NCBI GenBank assembly: GCA_023251285.1
Contig: JAHEZB010000115.1
Span: 809 to 6,751 of the forward strand
Direction: 5' to 3'
Source of the DNA: Chitinophagaceae bacterium
GTDB lineage: Bacteria > Bacteroidota > Bacteroidia > Chitinophagales > Chitinophagaceae
Length of the DNA stretch: 5,943 nt
Of this stretch, positions 1-5,943 are shown in pieces. A program made the position numbers and the translations under genes. Within the stretch, counting starts at the first letter, position 1; every line of letters starts with the position of its first letter. A model generated the notes under the pieces. That model worked only from the letters and a program-made list of their open reading frames with translations. It was not told the origin of the DNA and did no database searches.

Positions 1-90
1 CTGATAATTTTTAAAATAATAGGAATCCTTCTGGGCAAAGCAAGCCAATCCGATTATGGCCAAGACTATTAAAATAGAAATTTTTTTCAA
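1..90 (-). CDS. N-terminal fragment of a divergently transcribed secreted protein, unknown function
   Basis: Reading the minus strand from a TTG at 90-88 gives 30 uninterrupted codons to the window edge, beginning M(TTG)KKISILIVLAIIGLACFA and then QKDSYYFKNYQ. This is a textbook type I signal peptide: two lysines, a hydrophobic core at residues 4-16, and probable cleavage after Ala19 (CFA|Q), a very common ending in Bacteroidota exported proteins. An in-frame TAA at 102-100 lies just upstream and there is no in-frame ATG, so TTG is the most credible start (the adjacent ATT is less likely). The Cys17 context (G-L-A-C) is a poor lipobox, so a lipoprotein is less likely. The mature part is too short to name a family. 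The segment YYFKNYQ resembles the start of the sensor beta-propeller in Bacteroidota two-component regulators, which would suit a gene facing a sus operon, but this is only a hint. A secreted enzyme is equally possible. Confidence 0.62.
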   Translation of the reverse strand, partial: MKKISILIVLAIIGLACFAQKDSYYFKNYQ

Positions 91-124
91 AATAGTGCAT
101 TAAAATACCGGCAGCCGACAAATA

Positions 125-154
125 AAAGTTACAATTTACTAAAGTTATTTTACC
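125..154. repeat. Imperfect short direct repeat in the divergent spacer
   Basis: AAAGTTACAATTTAC (125-139) is followed by AAAGTTATTTTACC (141-154). The shared core AAAGTTA recurs with a 16-base offset and each copy ends in a TTTAC or TTTTAC segment. A further short match, TACCGG, occurs at 106-111 and 151-156. The second AAAGTTA copy coincides with the candidate -7 element of the leftward promoter, so it could be a regulator site, but the low complexity of the region weakens the case. Confidence 0.25.
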
Positions 155-171
155 GGTTTTTTGCTACCAAA
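140..171 (-). promoter_or_regulatory. Candidate Bacteroidota-type promoter for the leftward gene
   Basis: On the minus strand TTTG (171-168) is followed after 20 bases by TAACTTTA (147-140). This matches the known Bacteroidota pattern of a -33 TTTG and a -7 TAnnTTTG with about 17-23 bases between them, except for the last base of the -7 element. Transcription would begin near 133, leaving a leader of about 40 bases before the TTG start at 90. The pattern is short and the region AT-rich, so a chance match is possible. Confidence 0.35.
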
Positions 172-212
172 TAAATTGAAAAGATTGATACAATTTGATT
201 CTTAATTAATAA

Positions 213-226
213 CTACTGATTAGTAG
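213..226. promoter_or_regulatory. Perfect 5-bp dyad, possible operator
   Basis: CTACT (213-217) and AGTAG (222-226) are perfect inverted repeats around GATT. The dyad lies 18-31 bases upstream of the candidate -7 element at 244-251, about where a -33 element would be expected, and no TTTG is present there. That placement would suit an activator or repressor site. A run of six T follows at 230-235, but a 5-bp AT-rich stem is too weak to call a terminator. An 8-base palindrome, TAAGCTTA, lies just downstream at 235-242. Confidence 0.25.
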
Positions 227-243
227 CTGTTTTTTAAGCTTAG

Positions 244-251
244 TAAATTTG
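244..251 (+). promoter_or_regulatory. Candidate -7 element for the susC-susD-susE operon
   Basis: TAAATTTG is an exact match to the Bacteroidota -7 consensus TAnnTTTG. Transcription would start near 258, giving a leader of roughly 90 bases before the SusC start. No TTTG lies at the expected -33 distance; the nearest upstream copy (194-197) is 46 bases away. If the site is real, the promoter is probably weak alone and activator-dependent, as expected for a substrate-induced locus. Confidence 0.3.
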
Positions 252-282
252 AGCCGTTAAAGTTTCATGAGTGTTATAAACC

Positions 283-348
283 ATGGCACAATCCGGGACA
301 TCGTTTTCTAAAATCCTCATTACATTTTCATTTATTAAACAAGACTAA
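283..348 (+). CDS. Possible 21-codon leader ORF abutting susC
   Basis: ATG at 283 opens a 21-codon frame (begins MAQSGTSFSK, ends SFIKQD) whose TAA at 346-348 directly touches the SusC ATG at 349, giving TAAATG in the same reading frame. Such a junction could allow a terminating ribosome to restart on SusC. There is no Shine-Dalgarno sequence, but these are usually absent in this phylum. The peptide has no recognisable motif, and a 21-codon frame can arise by chance in such sequence, so this is only a candidate. Confidence 0.15.
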   Translation: MAQSGTSFSKILITFSFIKQD

Positions 349-3300
349 ATGAGCTATCTTTTTTACACTAAACAACGGCAATTTTTTAAAGTTAGATTAG
401 TTGCTGCAATTATTATGTTAGTAACCGTTTTCCCTCTGAAGGGTTTTGCTTCGGGACCTGTTCCAAAGAAAGAAGTTAGAAATTTCCTAGAGTATTTTAT
501 AAACGATCCAGTGTTGATCAGAGGTCAGGTTATAGATGAAAGTGGTCAACCTTTATCGGGTGTAAGTATCAATGAAAAGGGCACCCGCAATGGAACCGTT
601 ACTGACTTACAGGGAAACTTTGAATTAAACCTTCAATCTTCACAGTCCATCCTGGTCATTAGTTATGTTGGTTATGCGATTCAGGAATTGAAAGCAGGGC
701 AAGGTCCACTTCATATTGTTTTACAGAAAGATGTCAGCTCGCTCGATAGTGTAGTTGTGGTAGGATATGGTACGCAAAAGAGAAGTGATCTTACCGGCTC
801 TGTTTCTTCTATTAAAAGTGATGATATTGCCTCTCTGCCTGTTCCTGATGTGGGGCAGGCAATTGAAGGCAAAGCGGCAGGCGTTCAGATAGTTTCTCCG
901 GGAGCGCCAGGAAGCAATGTCACCATAAGAGTTCGGGGGGTTGGAACAGTCAATAACAGTGATCCTCTTTTGGTAATTGATGGAGTACCCACTGATGTCC
1001 CCTTAAATACTATTAACCCTGATGATATTGCTACCCTCGACATTTTGAAAGATGCTTCTGCTTCTGCTATTTATGGTTCAAGAGGAGCTAATGGAGTGGT
1101 AATCATTACTACGAAAAAAGGAACCGCCGGACAAAATCATCTTTCTTTCAATGCTTTCACCGGAACCCAGAAAGCAACCAATGTGGTAAAAATGCTTGAT
1201 GCATCCCAGTTTGCTGTTTTAAATAACGAGATGCTGAAAAATAATAACCAACCTGTTTACCCCGGTTATGCAAATCCGGATACGTTAGGTAAAGGAACAA
1301 ACTGGTTGGATGAGTTATTCAGAAGCGCTCCCATTCAAAGCTTTTCACTTGCCTATTCGGGAGGTTCAGAAAAATACAATTATTATGTTTCTGCAGGTTA
1401 TTTAAACCAGGAAGGAATTGTGATTAATACTGGTTATAAAAGATATTCAGTTCAATTCAATAGCAATGCTAAAGTATTTAATTGGCTGAAGTTTGGGAAT
1501 ACCCTTACTTTAAGCCATGATGAAAAACCAAGTGGTGCCTACGATATCCGTAATGCCATGGCGGCTAACCCTACACTTCCCGTATTCAATCCGGATGATA
1601 CTTATTCAGGACCAGTAGGGCAGCCGCAATGGGTAGGTGATGTAACCAATCCCATTGCGAAGGCAAAACTTGTTAACAATAATACAAATGGTTATAATAT
1701 ACTGGGGTCCATTTTTGGAGAAGTAAGTATTGCCAAAGGTCTTACTTTTAAAACAAGCGGCGGTATACAGGCTCAATTCTGGGACAATAGAACATGGTCG
1801 CCCGCATACAATTATGAGCCAATTCCACAGCCCAGTTCTTATTTATCGCAGCAGTATAATAAAAGCATCACGCTGAACTGGGACAATTATTTTACTTATC
1901 ATACTCACTTCGGCGAATTGCATCACATGACTGCCATGTTGGGTACCAATGCTGAGAATAATCAAACCAATTGGATTGGTGGAAATATCCAGGGATTTGC
2001 CAGTGATGTTACGCAGCAATTAAATAATGGAACTGCTAATCCAAATGTAAATGGAACCGGTTATGAATGGGCACTTGCATCTTATTTTGCACGAGTAAAT
2101 TATGATTTTAATAATAAATATTTGTTAACCGGCACCTTAAGAAGAGATGGCTCCTCAAGATTTGGAGAAAATAATAAATGGGGTACCTTTCCTTCCGTAG
2201 CTGTAGCGTGGAGAGTATCTCAGGAAAAATTTTTACAAATTGTCAAATTTCTTGATGATCTCAAATTGCGTGCTGGTTATGGCATTACAGGTAATCAAAA
2301 CATTGGAAATTATTCTTTTGCCTCCTCACTTACGTCGGCTGTTTATGTTTTTAACGGCAATGTTGTTCCAGCAGAAATCGCAATGGTGATGTCTAATCCT
2401 AATGTTAAATGGGAATCTGTTGAGCAATCAAATGTTGGTATTGATGCTACCATGTTCAATCACAGGGTGACTTTAACAGTTGATGCATACTTGAAAAATA
2501 CTTCCAATATGCTCGTGCCTATGCCTGTACCCATTTCTACAGGATATTCTGATATCGTAGTTCCTTATATTAACACCGGAAAAGTGCAGAATAAAGGATT
2601 TGAAGTAACAGTTTCATCAAAAAACATAGAAGGTGCTTTTAAATGGAATACCAATTTGAACATTTCGTTTAATAAAAATAAGGTGGTAGCACTCTATAAG
2701 GATGCTCCAATGTATATAGGTAGCGGAATTGGCTTGAATGGCACCCTGGCCACTAACACCGTTGGATACCCTGTTAATTCATTTTATGGATATGTAATGG
2801 ATGGAATTTTCCAAACGCAAAAAGAGGTAGATGCAGCGTCAGTACAGATTCCGGGCACAGATCCATATAACCGCACATCCGCGGGCGATGTCCGGTTTCG
2901 CGATCTGAATAATGATGGTGTAATTAATGATGGTGATCGTACTATTCTTGGCAATCCTAATCCTCAGTTTATTTATGCAATGTCAAATGATTTTAGTTAT
3001 AAAGGGTTTGATCTGACCATTTTTTTGCAGGGAGTACAGGGCAATGATATTTTCAATGCCAATAATGTTTTCCAGGAAAGTATGGCGGTAGCACAAAACC
3101 AGACCGCCAAAGTTTTAGGCAGATGGGAAGGCGAGGGAACAAGCAATAATATTCCACGTGCTATTTTTAATGATCCAAACAATAATTCAAGGATTTCTTC
3201 AAGATTTTTAGAAGATGGATCTTACATGAGAATTAAAAATGTAACTCTTGGCTATACGTTGCCCCATTCATTGTTGAATCATGCTTTTCAGAAAGTGAGG

Positions 3301-3438
3301 ATTTATCTTGCTGCACAAAACTTATTCACATTTACCAAATATTCTGGCTTTGATCCTGAGGTTCCGGCTAACGGCGTAGATTATAATGTTTACCCTGTCA
3401 CCCGTATTCTTAGCGTTGGATTAAATATTACTTTATAA
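349..3438 (+). CDS. susC: SusC/RagA-family TonB-linked outer membrane transporter
   Basis: This 1029-residue protein is a TonB-dependent beta-barrel that imports glycan fragments or other large nutrients across the outer membrane, capped by its SusD partner. The signal peptide covers about residues 1-34 (hydrophobic core 17-30, cleavage near GFA|S). A carboxypeptidase-regulatory-like domain spans about 57-127 (IRGQVIDESGQPLSGVSI), the TonB-box-like SLDSVVVVGYG is at 131-141, and the plug lies at about 143-257. The plug contains the SusC signature around 194-214 (RVRGVGT, PLLVIDGVP) and the conserved DILKDASASAIYGSRGANG from 231. The rest is barrel, with family landmarks RDGSSRFG (599-606), LRAGYGITGNQN (640-651), NVKWE (685-689), an EF-hand-like loop at 852-863, and YSGFDPEV near the end. 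Length is normal and there is no STN domain, so direct anti-sigma signalling is not expected. Start choice is firm: TAA lies in frame immediately before this ATG. The final residue is Leu rather than the usual aromatic. Family is certain; substrate is unknown. Confidence 0.97.
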   Translation: MSYLFYTKQRQFFKVRLVAAIIMLVTVFPLKGFASGPVPKKEVRNFLEYFINDPVLIRGQVIDESGQPLSGVSINEKGTRNGTVTDLQGNFELNLQSSQSILVISYVGYAIQELKAGQGPLHIVLQKDVSSLDSVVVVGYGTQKRSDLTGSVSSIKSDDIASLPVPDVGQAIEGKAAGVQIVSPGAPGSNVTIRVRGVGTVNNSDPLLVIDGVPTDVPLNTINPDDIATLDILKDASASAIYGSRGANGVVIITTKKGTAGQNHLSFNAFTGTQKATNVVKMLDASQFAVLNNEMLKNNNQPVYPGYANPDTLGKGTNWLDELFRSAPIQSFSLAYSGGSEKYNYYVSAGYLNQEGIVINTGYKRYSVQFNSNAKVFNWLKFGNTLTLSHDEKPSGAYDIRNAMAANPTLPVFNPDDTYSGPVGQPQWVGDVTNPIAKAKLVNNNTNGYNILGSIFGEVSIAKGLTFKTSGGIQAQFWDNRTWSPAYNYEPIPQPSSYLSQQYNKSITLNWDNYFTYHTHFGELHHMTAMLGTNAENNQTNWIGGNIQGFASDVTQQLNNGTANPNVNGTGYEWALASYFARVNYDFNNKYLLTGTLRRDGSSRFGENNKWGTFPSVAVAWRVSQEKFLQIVKFLDDLKLRAGYGITGNQNIGNYSFASSLTSAVYVFNGNVVPAEIAMVMSNPNVKWESVEQSNVGIDATMFNHRVTLTVDAYLKNTSNMLVPMPVPISTGYSDIVVPYINTGKVQNKGFEVTVSSKNIEGAFKWNTNLNISFNKNKVVALYKDAPMYIGSGIGLNGTLATNTVGYPVNSFYGYVMDGIFQTQKEVDAASVQIPGTDPYNRTSAGDVRFRDLNNDGVINDGDRTILGNPNPQFIYAMSNDFSYKGFDLTIFLQGVQGNDIFNANNVFQESMAVAQNQTAKVLGRWEGEGTSNNIPRAIFNDPNNNSRISSRFLEDGSYMRIKNVTLGYTLPHSLLNHAFQKVRIYLAAQNLFTFTKYSGFDPEVPANGVDYNVYPVTRILSVGLNITL

Positions 3439-3453
3439 AAAAACTGACAAGCT

Positions 3454-4935
3454 ATGCAAGCAAATAAATTTATTATTACATTTTTGGTTGTGGCGATCAT
3501 TATTGGAGGTTGTTCAAAATCGTTCCTTGAGAAGGCTCCTCTTGATTCAGTTAATACTTCCAACTTTTATAACACCGCCGATGACGCTGTTGCAGCAATT
3601 AATGCTGCTTATCAGCCTTTGCAGCGCCCCAAACTATATAACCTTAGGATGTGGACTACAGATATAATGGCGGGAAACAGCGAAGTAGGCGCAGGCGGGG
3701 GCACTGATGGAATAGAAACTAAAGATGAAGCGAATTTTGTAACAACAACGGATAATGCAGGAGTGCTTGATCTTTATAGGGGACCAGCTCCCGGCATTCT
3801 TGCATGTAACATTGTTTTAGAAAAGGTTCCCGCTATTCAGATGGATGAAAACCTAAAGAAGCGCATACTTGGAGAAGCTCATTTCCTGCGTGGTCTCTAT
3901 TATTTTATCCTGGTCCGTTTTTTTGGTGATGTTCCTTTGATAACCAAACCACAAAATGTTGGCGATGATCTGAATCCTGGGAGAACAGCCAAAGCGGATG
4001 TATATAAACAAATCATTAGCGATCTGACCACTGCTATCGACTCTCTTCCACCAAGAGAAAGTTATTCAGGTTCTGATGTTGGCAGGGCATCAAAAGGTTC
4101 TGCAACGGGGCTTTTGGCCAAAGTATATCTTACTTTAGGTGATTATCAAAAAACTGTTGATTTATGTAAACTGGTAACTGCCCTCGGGTATAAATTGAAT
4201 CCTAATTATTCAGATAATTTTTCAGCTACCAATAAAAATTCCGTTGAATCCCTTTTTGAAGTGCAATATAGCGGTGCTACCACTTATGGTTTTTTTGACG
4301 ATTTTAACCAGGCTTCCTGGCTAAGTACCTTTACAGGCCCGAGAAATTCAGATTTTGTAGGGGGCGCCTACGGATGGGATCAGCCGACCCAGGAATTTGT
4401 TGACTCCTATGAGATTGGAGACAAGAGAAAAGATGCCACCATTTTGTATGAAGGCGGCCCTGCTTTTGATGGTAAAGAGTACAAAGCCTCTTATTCAGGC
4501 ACTGGCTATAATCTGAGAAAATTCCTGGTGCCAAAATCAATCTCTCCTGATTACAACACAAGCCCGGCTGATTTTATTGTCTTACGGTATGCTGATGTTC
4601 TGTTGATGAAAGCTGAGGCATTAAATGAGTTAGGTCAGATGGATGCAGCAATTGTGCCATTGAACCTGGTTCGTGAAAGAGCTGGCTTGAATGATAAAGA
4701 GGCGAATATTTCGAAGGACGCAATGCGGCTGGTCATCCTTAACGAAAGGCGTATGGAACTTGCTTTTGAGGGGCAGCGATGGTTTGACCTTATCCGCGTA
4801 CAAAACGGACAGTATGGATTAGATTTTTTGCATTCAATTGGAAAAGTAAATGCTACTCAAAAATTCCTTTTACTGCCTATTCCACAGGTTGAACGGGATG
4901 CTAATCCCAATCTTACACAAAATCCCGGATATTAA
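3454..4935 (+). CDS. susD: SusD/RagB-family nutrient-binding outer membrane lipoprotein
   Basis: This 493-residue lipoprotein is the binding partner that forms the hinged lid over the SusC barrel and delivers ligand to it. A type II signal peptide ends in IIGGC, with the lipidated cysteine at residue 20. The N-terminal SusD-like region (about 22-235) carries the TPR-type helices typical of the family: GEAHFLRGLYYF (140-151), FFGDVPL (156-162), and GRASKG followed by LLAKVYLTLGDY (210-231). The RagB/SusD C-terminal region (about 270-493) has LRYADVLLMKAEALNELG (377-394), NERRMELAFEGQRWFDLIR (430-448), and the standard NPNLTQNPGY end, so the protein is complete. The start is supported by an in-frame TGA at 3445-3447 and by the signal peptide. 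It follows SusC by 15 bases and is almost certainly cotranscribed. The ligand-contacting loops (about 275-375) are the variable part of the family and do not reveal the substrate. Confidence 0.97.
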   Translation: MQANKFIITFLVVAIIIGGCSKSFLEKAPLDSVNTSNFYNTADDAVAAINAAYQPLQRPKLYNLRMWTTDIMAGNSEVGAGGGTDGIETKDEANFVTTTDNAGVLDLYRGPAPGILACNIVLEKVPAIQMDENLKKRILGEAHFLRGLYYFILVRFFGDVPLITKPQNVGDDLNPGRTAKADVYKQIISDLTTAIDSLPPRESYSGSDVGRASKGSATGLLAKVYLTLGDYQKTVDLCKLVTALGYKLNPNYSDNFSATNKNSVESLFEVQYSGATTYGFFDDFNQASWLSTFTGPRNSDFVGGAYGWDQPTQEFVDSYEIGDKRKDATILYEGGPAFDGKEYKASYSGTGYNLRKFLVPKSISPDYNTSPADFIVLRYADVLLMKAEALNELGQMDAAIVPLNLVRERAGLNDKEANISKDAMRLVILNERRMELAFEGQRWFDLIRVQNGQYGLDFLHSIGKVNATQKFLLLPIPQVERDANPNLTQNPGY

Positions 4936-4964
4936 TTATTAACAACCAGTAAACGAACTTTTAT

Positions 4965-5943
4965 ATGCAAATCTCATTTTTTCTTTTTCGGAAAAGCAAT
5001 ACGGGAATTTTCCTTTACGCTGCTTTAAGTGTTCTTCTTTCAGGTAGTTTATTTTTGTCCTGCAAAAAAATTGGAATTGTGATTCCTGCAAAAGTAAATG
5101 CACCGTTGGCTATCACTGCATCCGATTCATTGCTTGTTTTGAACCAGGTAAATCAAAATGCCGCTGCTGTGACATTTAACTGGACGACAGGAACGAACGA
5201 AGGAACCAATTCAGCTATTGATTATACTTTTCAATTAGATAAGAAAGGAAACAATTTTGCCAATCCTGTTTCTGTGGAATTGGGCAGGCAGGTTTATACA
5301 GTAAGTTATACTACAGGCCAGTTGAATGACAGTGTGCTTAATCACTGGAAAGTCGCTCCGGAAACAGCAGTTGACCTGGAAGCAAGAATTATAGCTAACG
5401 TTGCAGCAACTTCATTGCCACCACAGATATCAAATGTAAAAGCACTTACTGTTACGCCTTATAAGCCGGTTTCTTCTACCCTTTATATTATTGGTGGCGC
5501 TACTGCTACCGGTTGGGATAATGCCAAATCGGAGGCTTTAACCACTGATCCAAAAACACCCGGAGGTTTTATTTACCAGGGAACACTTTTACCCGGTACG
5601 TTCAAGTTTATCACTACTCTTGGAAGCTTCCTGCCCTCTTATAATATGGGTGCAGACAGCAGCAAATTATTTTACAGAACGGCAGATTCTCAACCTGATG
5701 ACCAGTTTACCATAACCGAAGCAAGTGTTTACAAAGTATCAGTAAACCTGATTGATTTGACTATTAAAATCGAAAAGCTTGCTTCGTCTCCTTATTCAAA
5801 ATTGTGGATCATTGGAGATGCTGTTCCAAAAGGTTGGGACATAAGCACACCAGACTCAATGATTAATAATCCAAACAATGGATTTCGCTTCAAGTATAAC
5901 CAGGTGCTTAAGGCGGGAGAATTTAAAATTGCAACAGCAGCCA
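4965..5943 (+). CDS. SusE/SusF-like outer membrane lipoprotein, 3' end cut by window
   Basis: An open frame from ATG 4965 runs 326 codons to the window edge without a stop. An in-frame TAA at 4950-4952 rules out a longer start. The N-terminus is a lipoprotein signal with a basic n-region (R9, K10), a hydrophobic stretch at 15-31, and FLSC with the predicted lipidated Cys33. Residues about 40-165 form a beta-rich SusE-type N-terminal domain (LAITASDSLLVL, later VTFNWTTG). Two starch-binding-like repeats follow: the first opens with LYIIGGATATGW (173-184) and runs to about 272; the second opens with LWIIGDAVPKGW (280-291) and is cut off. The repeated hydrophobic-IIG-x6-GW pattern is characteristic of SusE/SusF, which bind glycan at the cell surface without being transporters. 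The gene lies 29 bases after susD, the usual place for this family. Whether it is nearer SusE or SusF, or binds starch, cannot be told from the visible part. Confidence 0.85.
   Translation, partial: MQISFFLFRKSNTGIFLYAALSVLLSGSLFLSCKKIGIVIPAKVNAPLAITASDSLLVLNQVNQNAAAVTFNWTTGTNEGTNSAIDYTFQLDKKGNNFANPVSVELGRQVYTVSYTTGQLNDSVLNHWKVAPETAVDLEARIIANVAATSLPPQISNVKALTVTPYKPVSSTLYIIGGATATGWDNAKSEALTTDPKTPGGFIYQGTLLPGTFKFITTLGSFLPSYNMGADSSKLFYRTADSQPDDQFTITEASVYKVSVNLIDLTIKIEKLASSPYSKLWIIGDAVPKGWDISTPDSMINNPNNGFRFKYNQVLKAGEFKIATAA

Noticed and set aside
11..100. Minus-strand ATG frame of 29 codons beginning MHYFEKNFYF
   Set aside because: It overlaps the signal-peptide frame by one base of shift, has no export or domain signature, and stops inside the window. 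The TTG frame reads as a clear signal peptide and stays open to the edge.
213..235. Dyad followed by T-run as an intrinsic terminator
   Set aside because: The stem is only 5 bp and AT-rich, it is separated from the T-run by three bases, and no plus-strand gene ends upstream of it in the window.
267..311. 14-codon open frame from ATG 267 (MSVINHGTIRDIVF)
   Set aside because: It is very short, lacks context, and ends well before SusC; it is indistinguishable from chance.
2997..3182. Minus-strand 61-codon open frame inside SusC
   Set aside because: It lies wholly within a strongly conserved SusC region and has no recognisable motif; it is a shadow of the coding strand.
4331..4561. Minus-strand 76-codon open frame inside SusD
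   Set aside because: It is fully antisense to well-conserved SusD sequence, with low-complexity composition and no domain; it is a shadow frame.
1..5943. CRISPR array, tRNA, rRNA, insertion sequence or phage attachment features
   Set aside because: No regularly spaced repeats, tRNA-like cloverleaf sequence, transposase frame or terminal inverted repeats were seen; nearly all of the window is covered by the sus-type genes.

Overview
The window looks like part of a Bacteroidota chromosome, probably Chitinophagales or Sphingobacteriales. The evidence is an adjacent SusC/SusD pair, Bacteroidota-style lipoprotein signals, a secretion signal ending in CFA|Q, AT-rich spacers, no clear Shine-Dalgarno sequences, and candidate promoters resembling the Bacteroidota -33/-7 pattern. 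The lineage below phylum is a guess from protein style.

Layout. Positions 1-90 hold the 5' end of a minus-strand gene that leaves the window on the left; only 30 codons are visible, and they encode a clear signal peptide. Positions 91-348 are a divergent regulatory region of 258 bases. It contains a candidate minus-strand promoter, an imperfect direct repeat, a short dyad, a candidate plus-strand -7 element, and a 21-codon open frame whose stop codon touches the next start. Three plus-strand genes follow with gaps of 15 and 29 bases: a SusC/RagA-family TonB-dependent transporter (349-3438), a SusD/RagB-family lipoprotein (3454-4935), and a SusE/SusF-like lipoprotein (from 4965, cut by the right edge). 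No terminator-like hairpin is visible between them, so they probably form one operon.

How they work together. In the known Sus paradigm, SusD caps the SusC barrel and delivers ligand to it, SusC imports the ligand with energy from TonB, and SusE/F-type lipoproteins hold polysaccharide at the cell surface. The window therefore reads as the glycan capture and import part of a polysaccharide utilization locus. No glycoside hydrolase is in view, so the substrate cannot be assigned. The tandem SusE/F carbohydrate-binding-like repeats make an alpha-glucan such as starch a reasonable but unproven guess. The divergent secreted product could be a periplasm-sensing regulator or an enzyme of the same locus, but too little is visible to decide.

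I see no previously undescribed system. The less ordinary points are in the 258-base divergent region and the lipoprotein N-termini.
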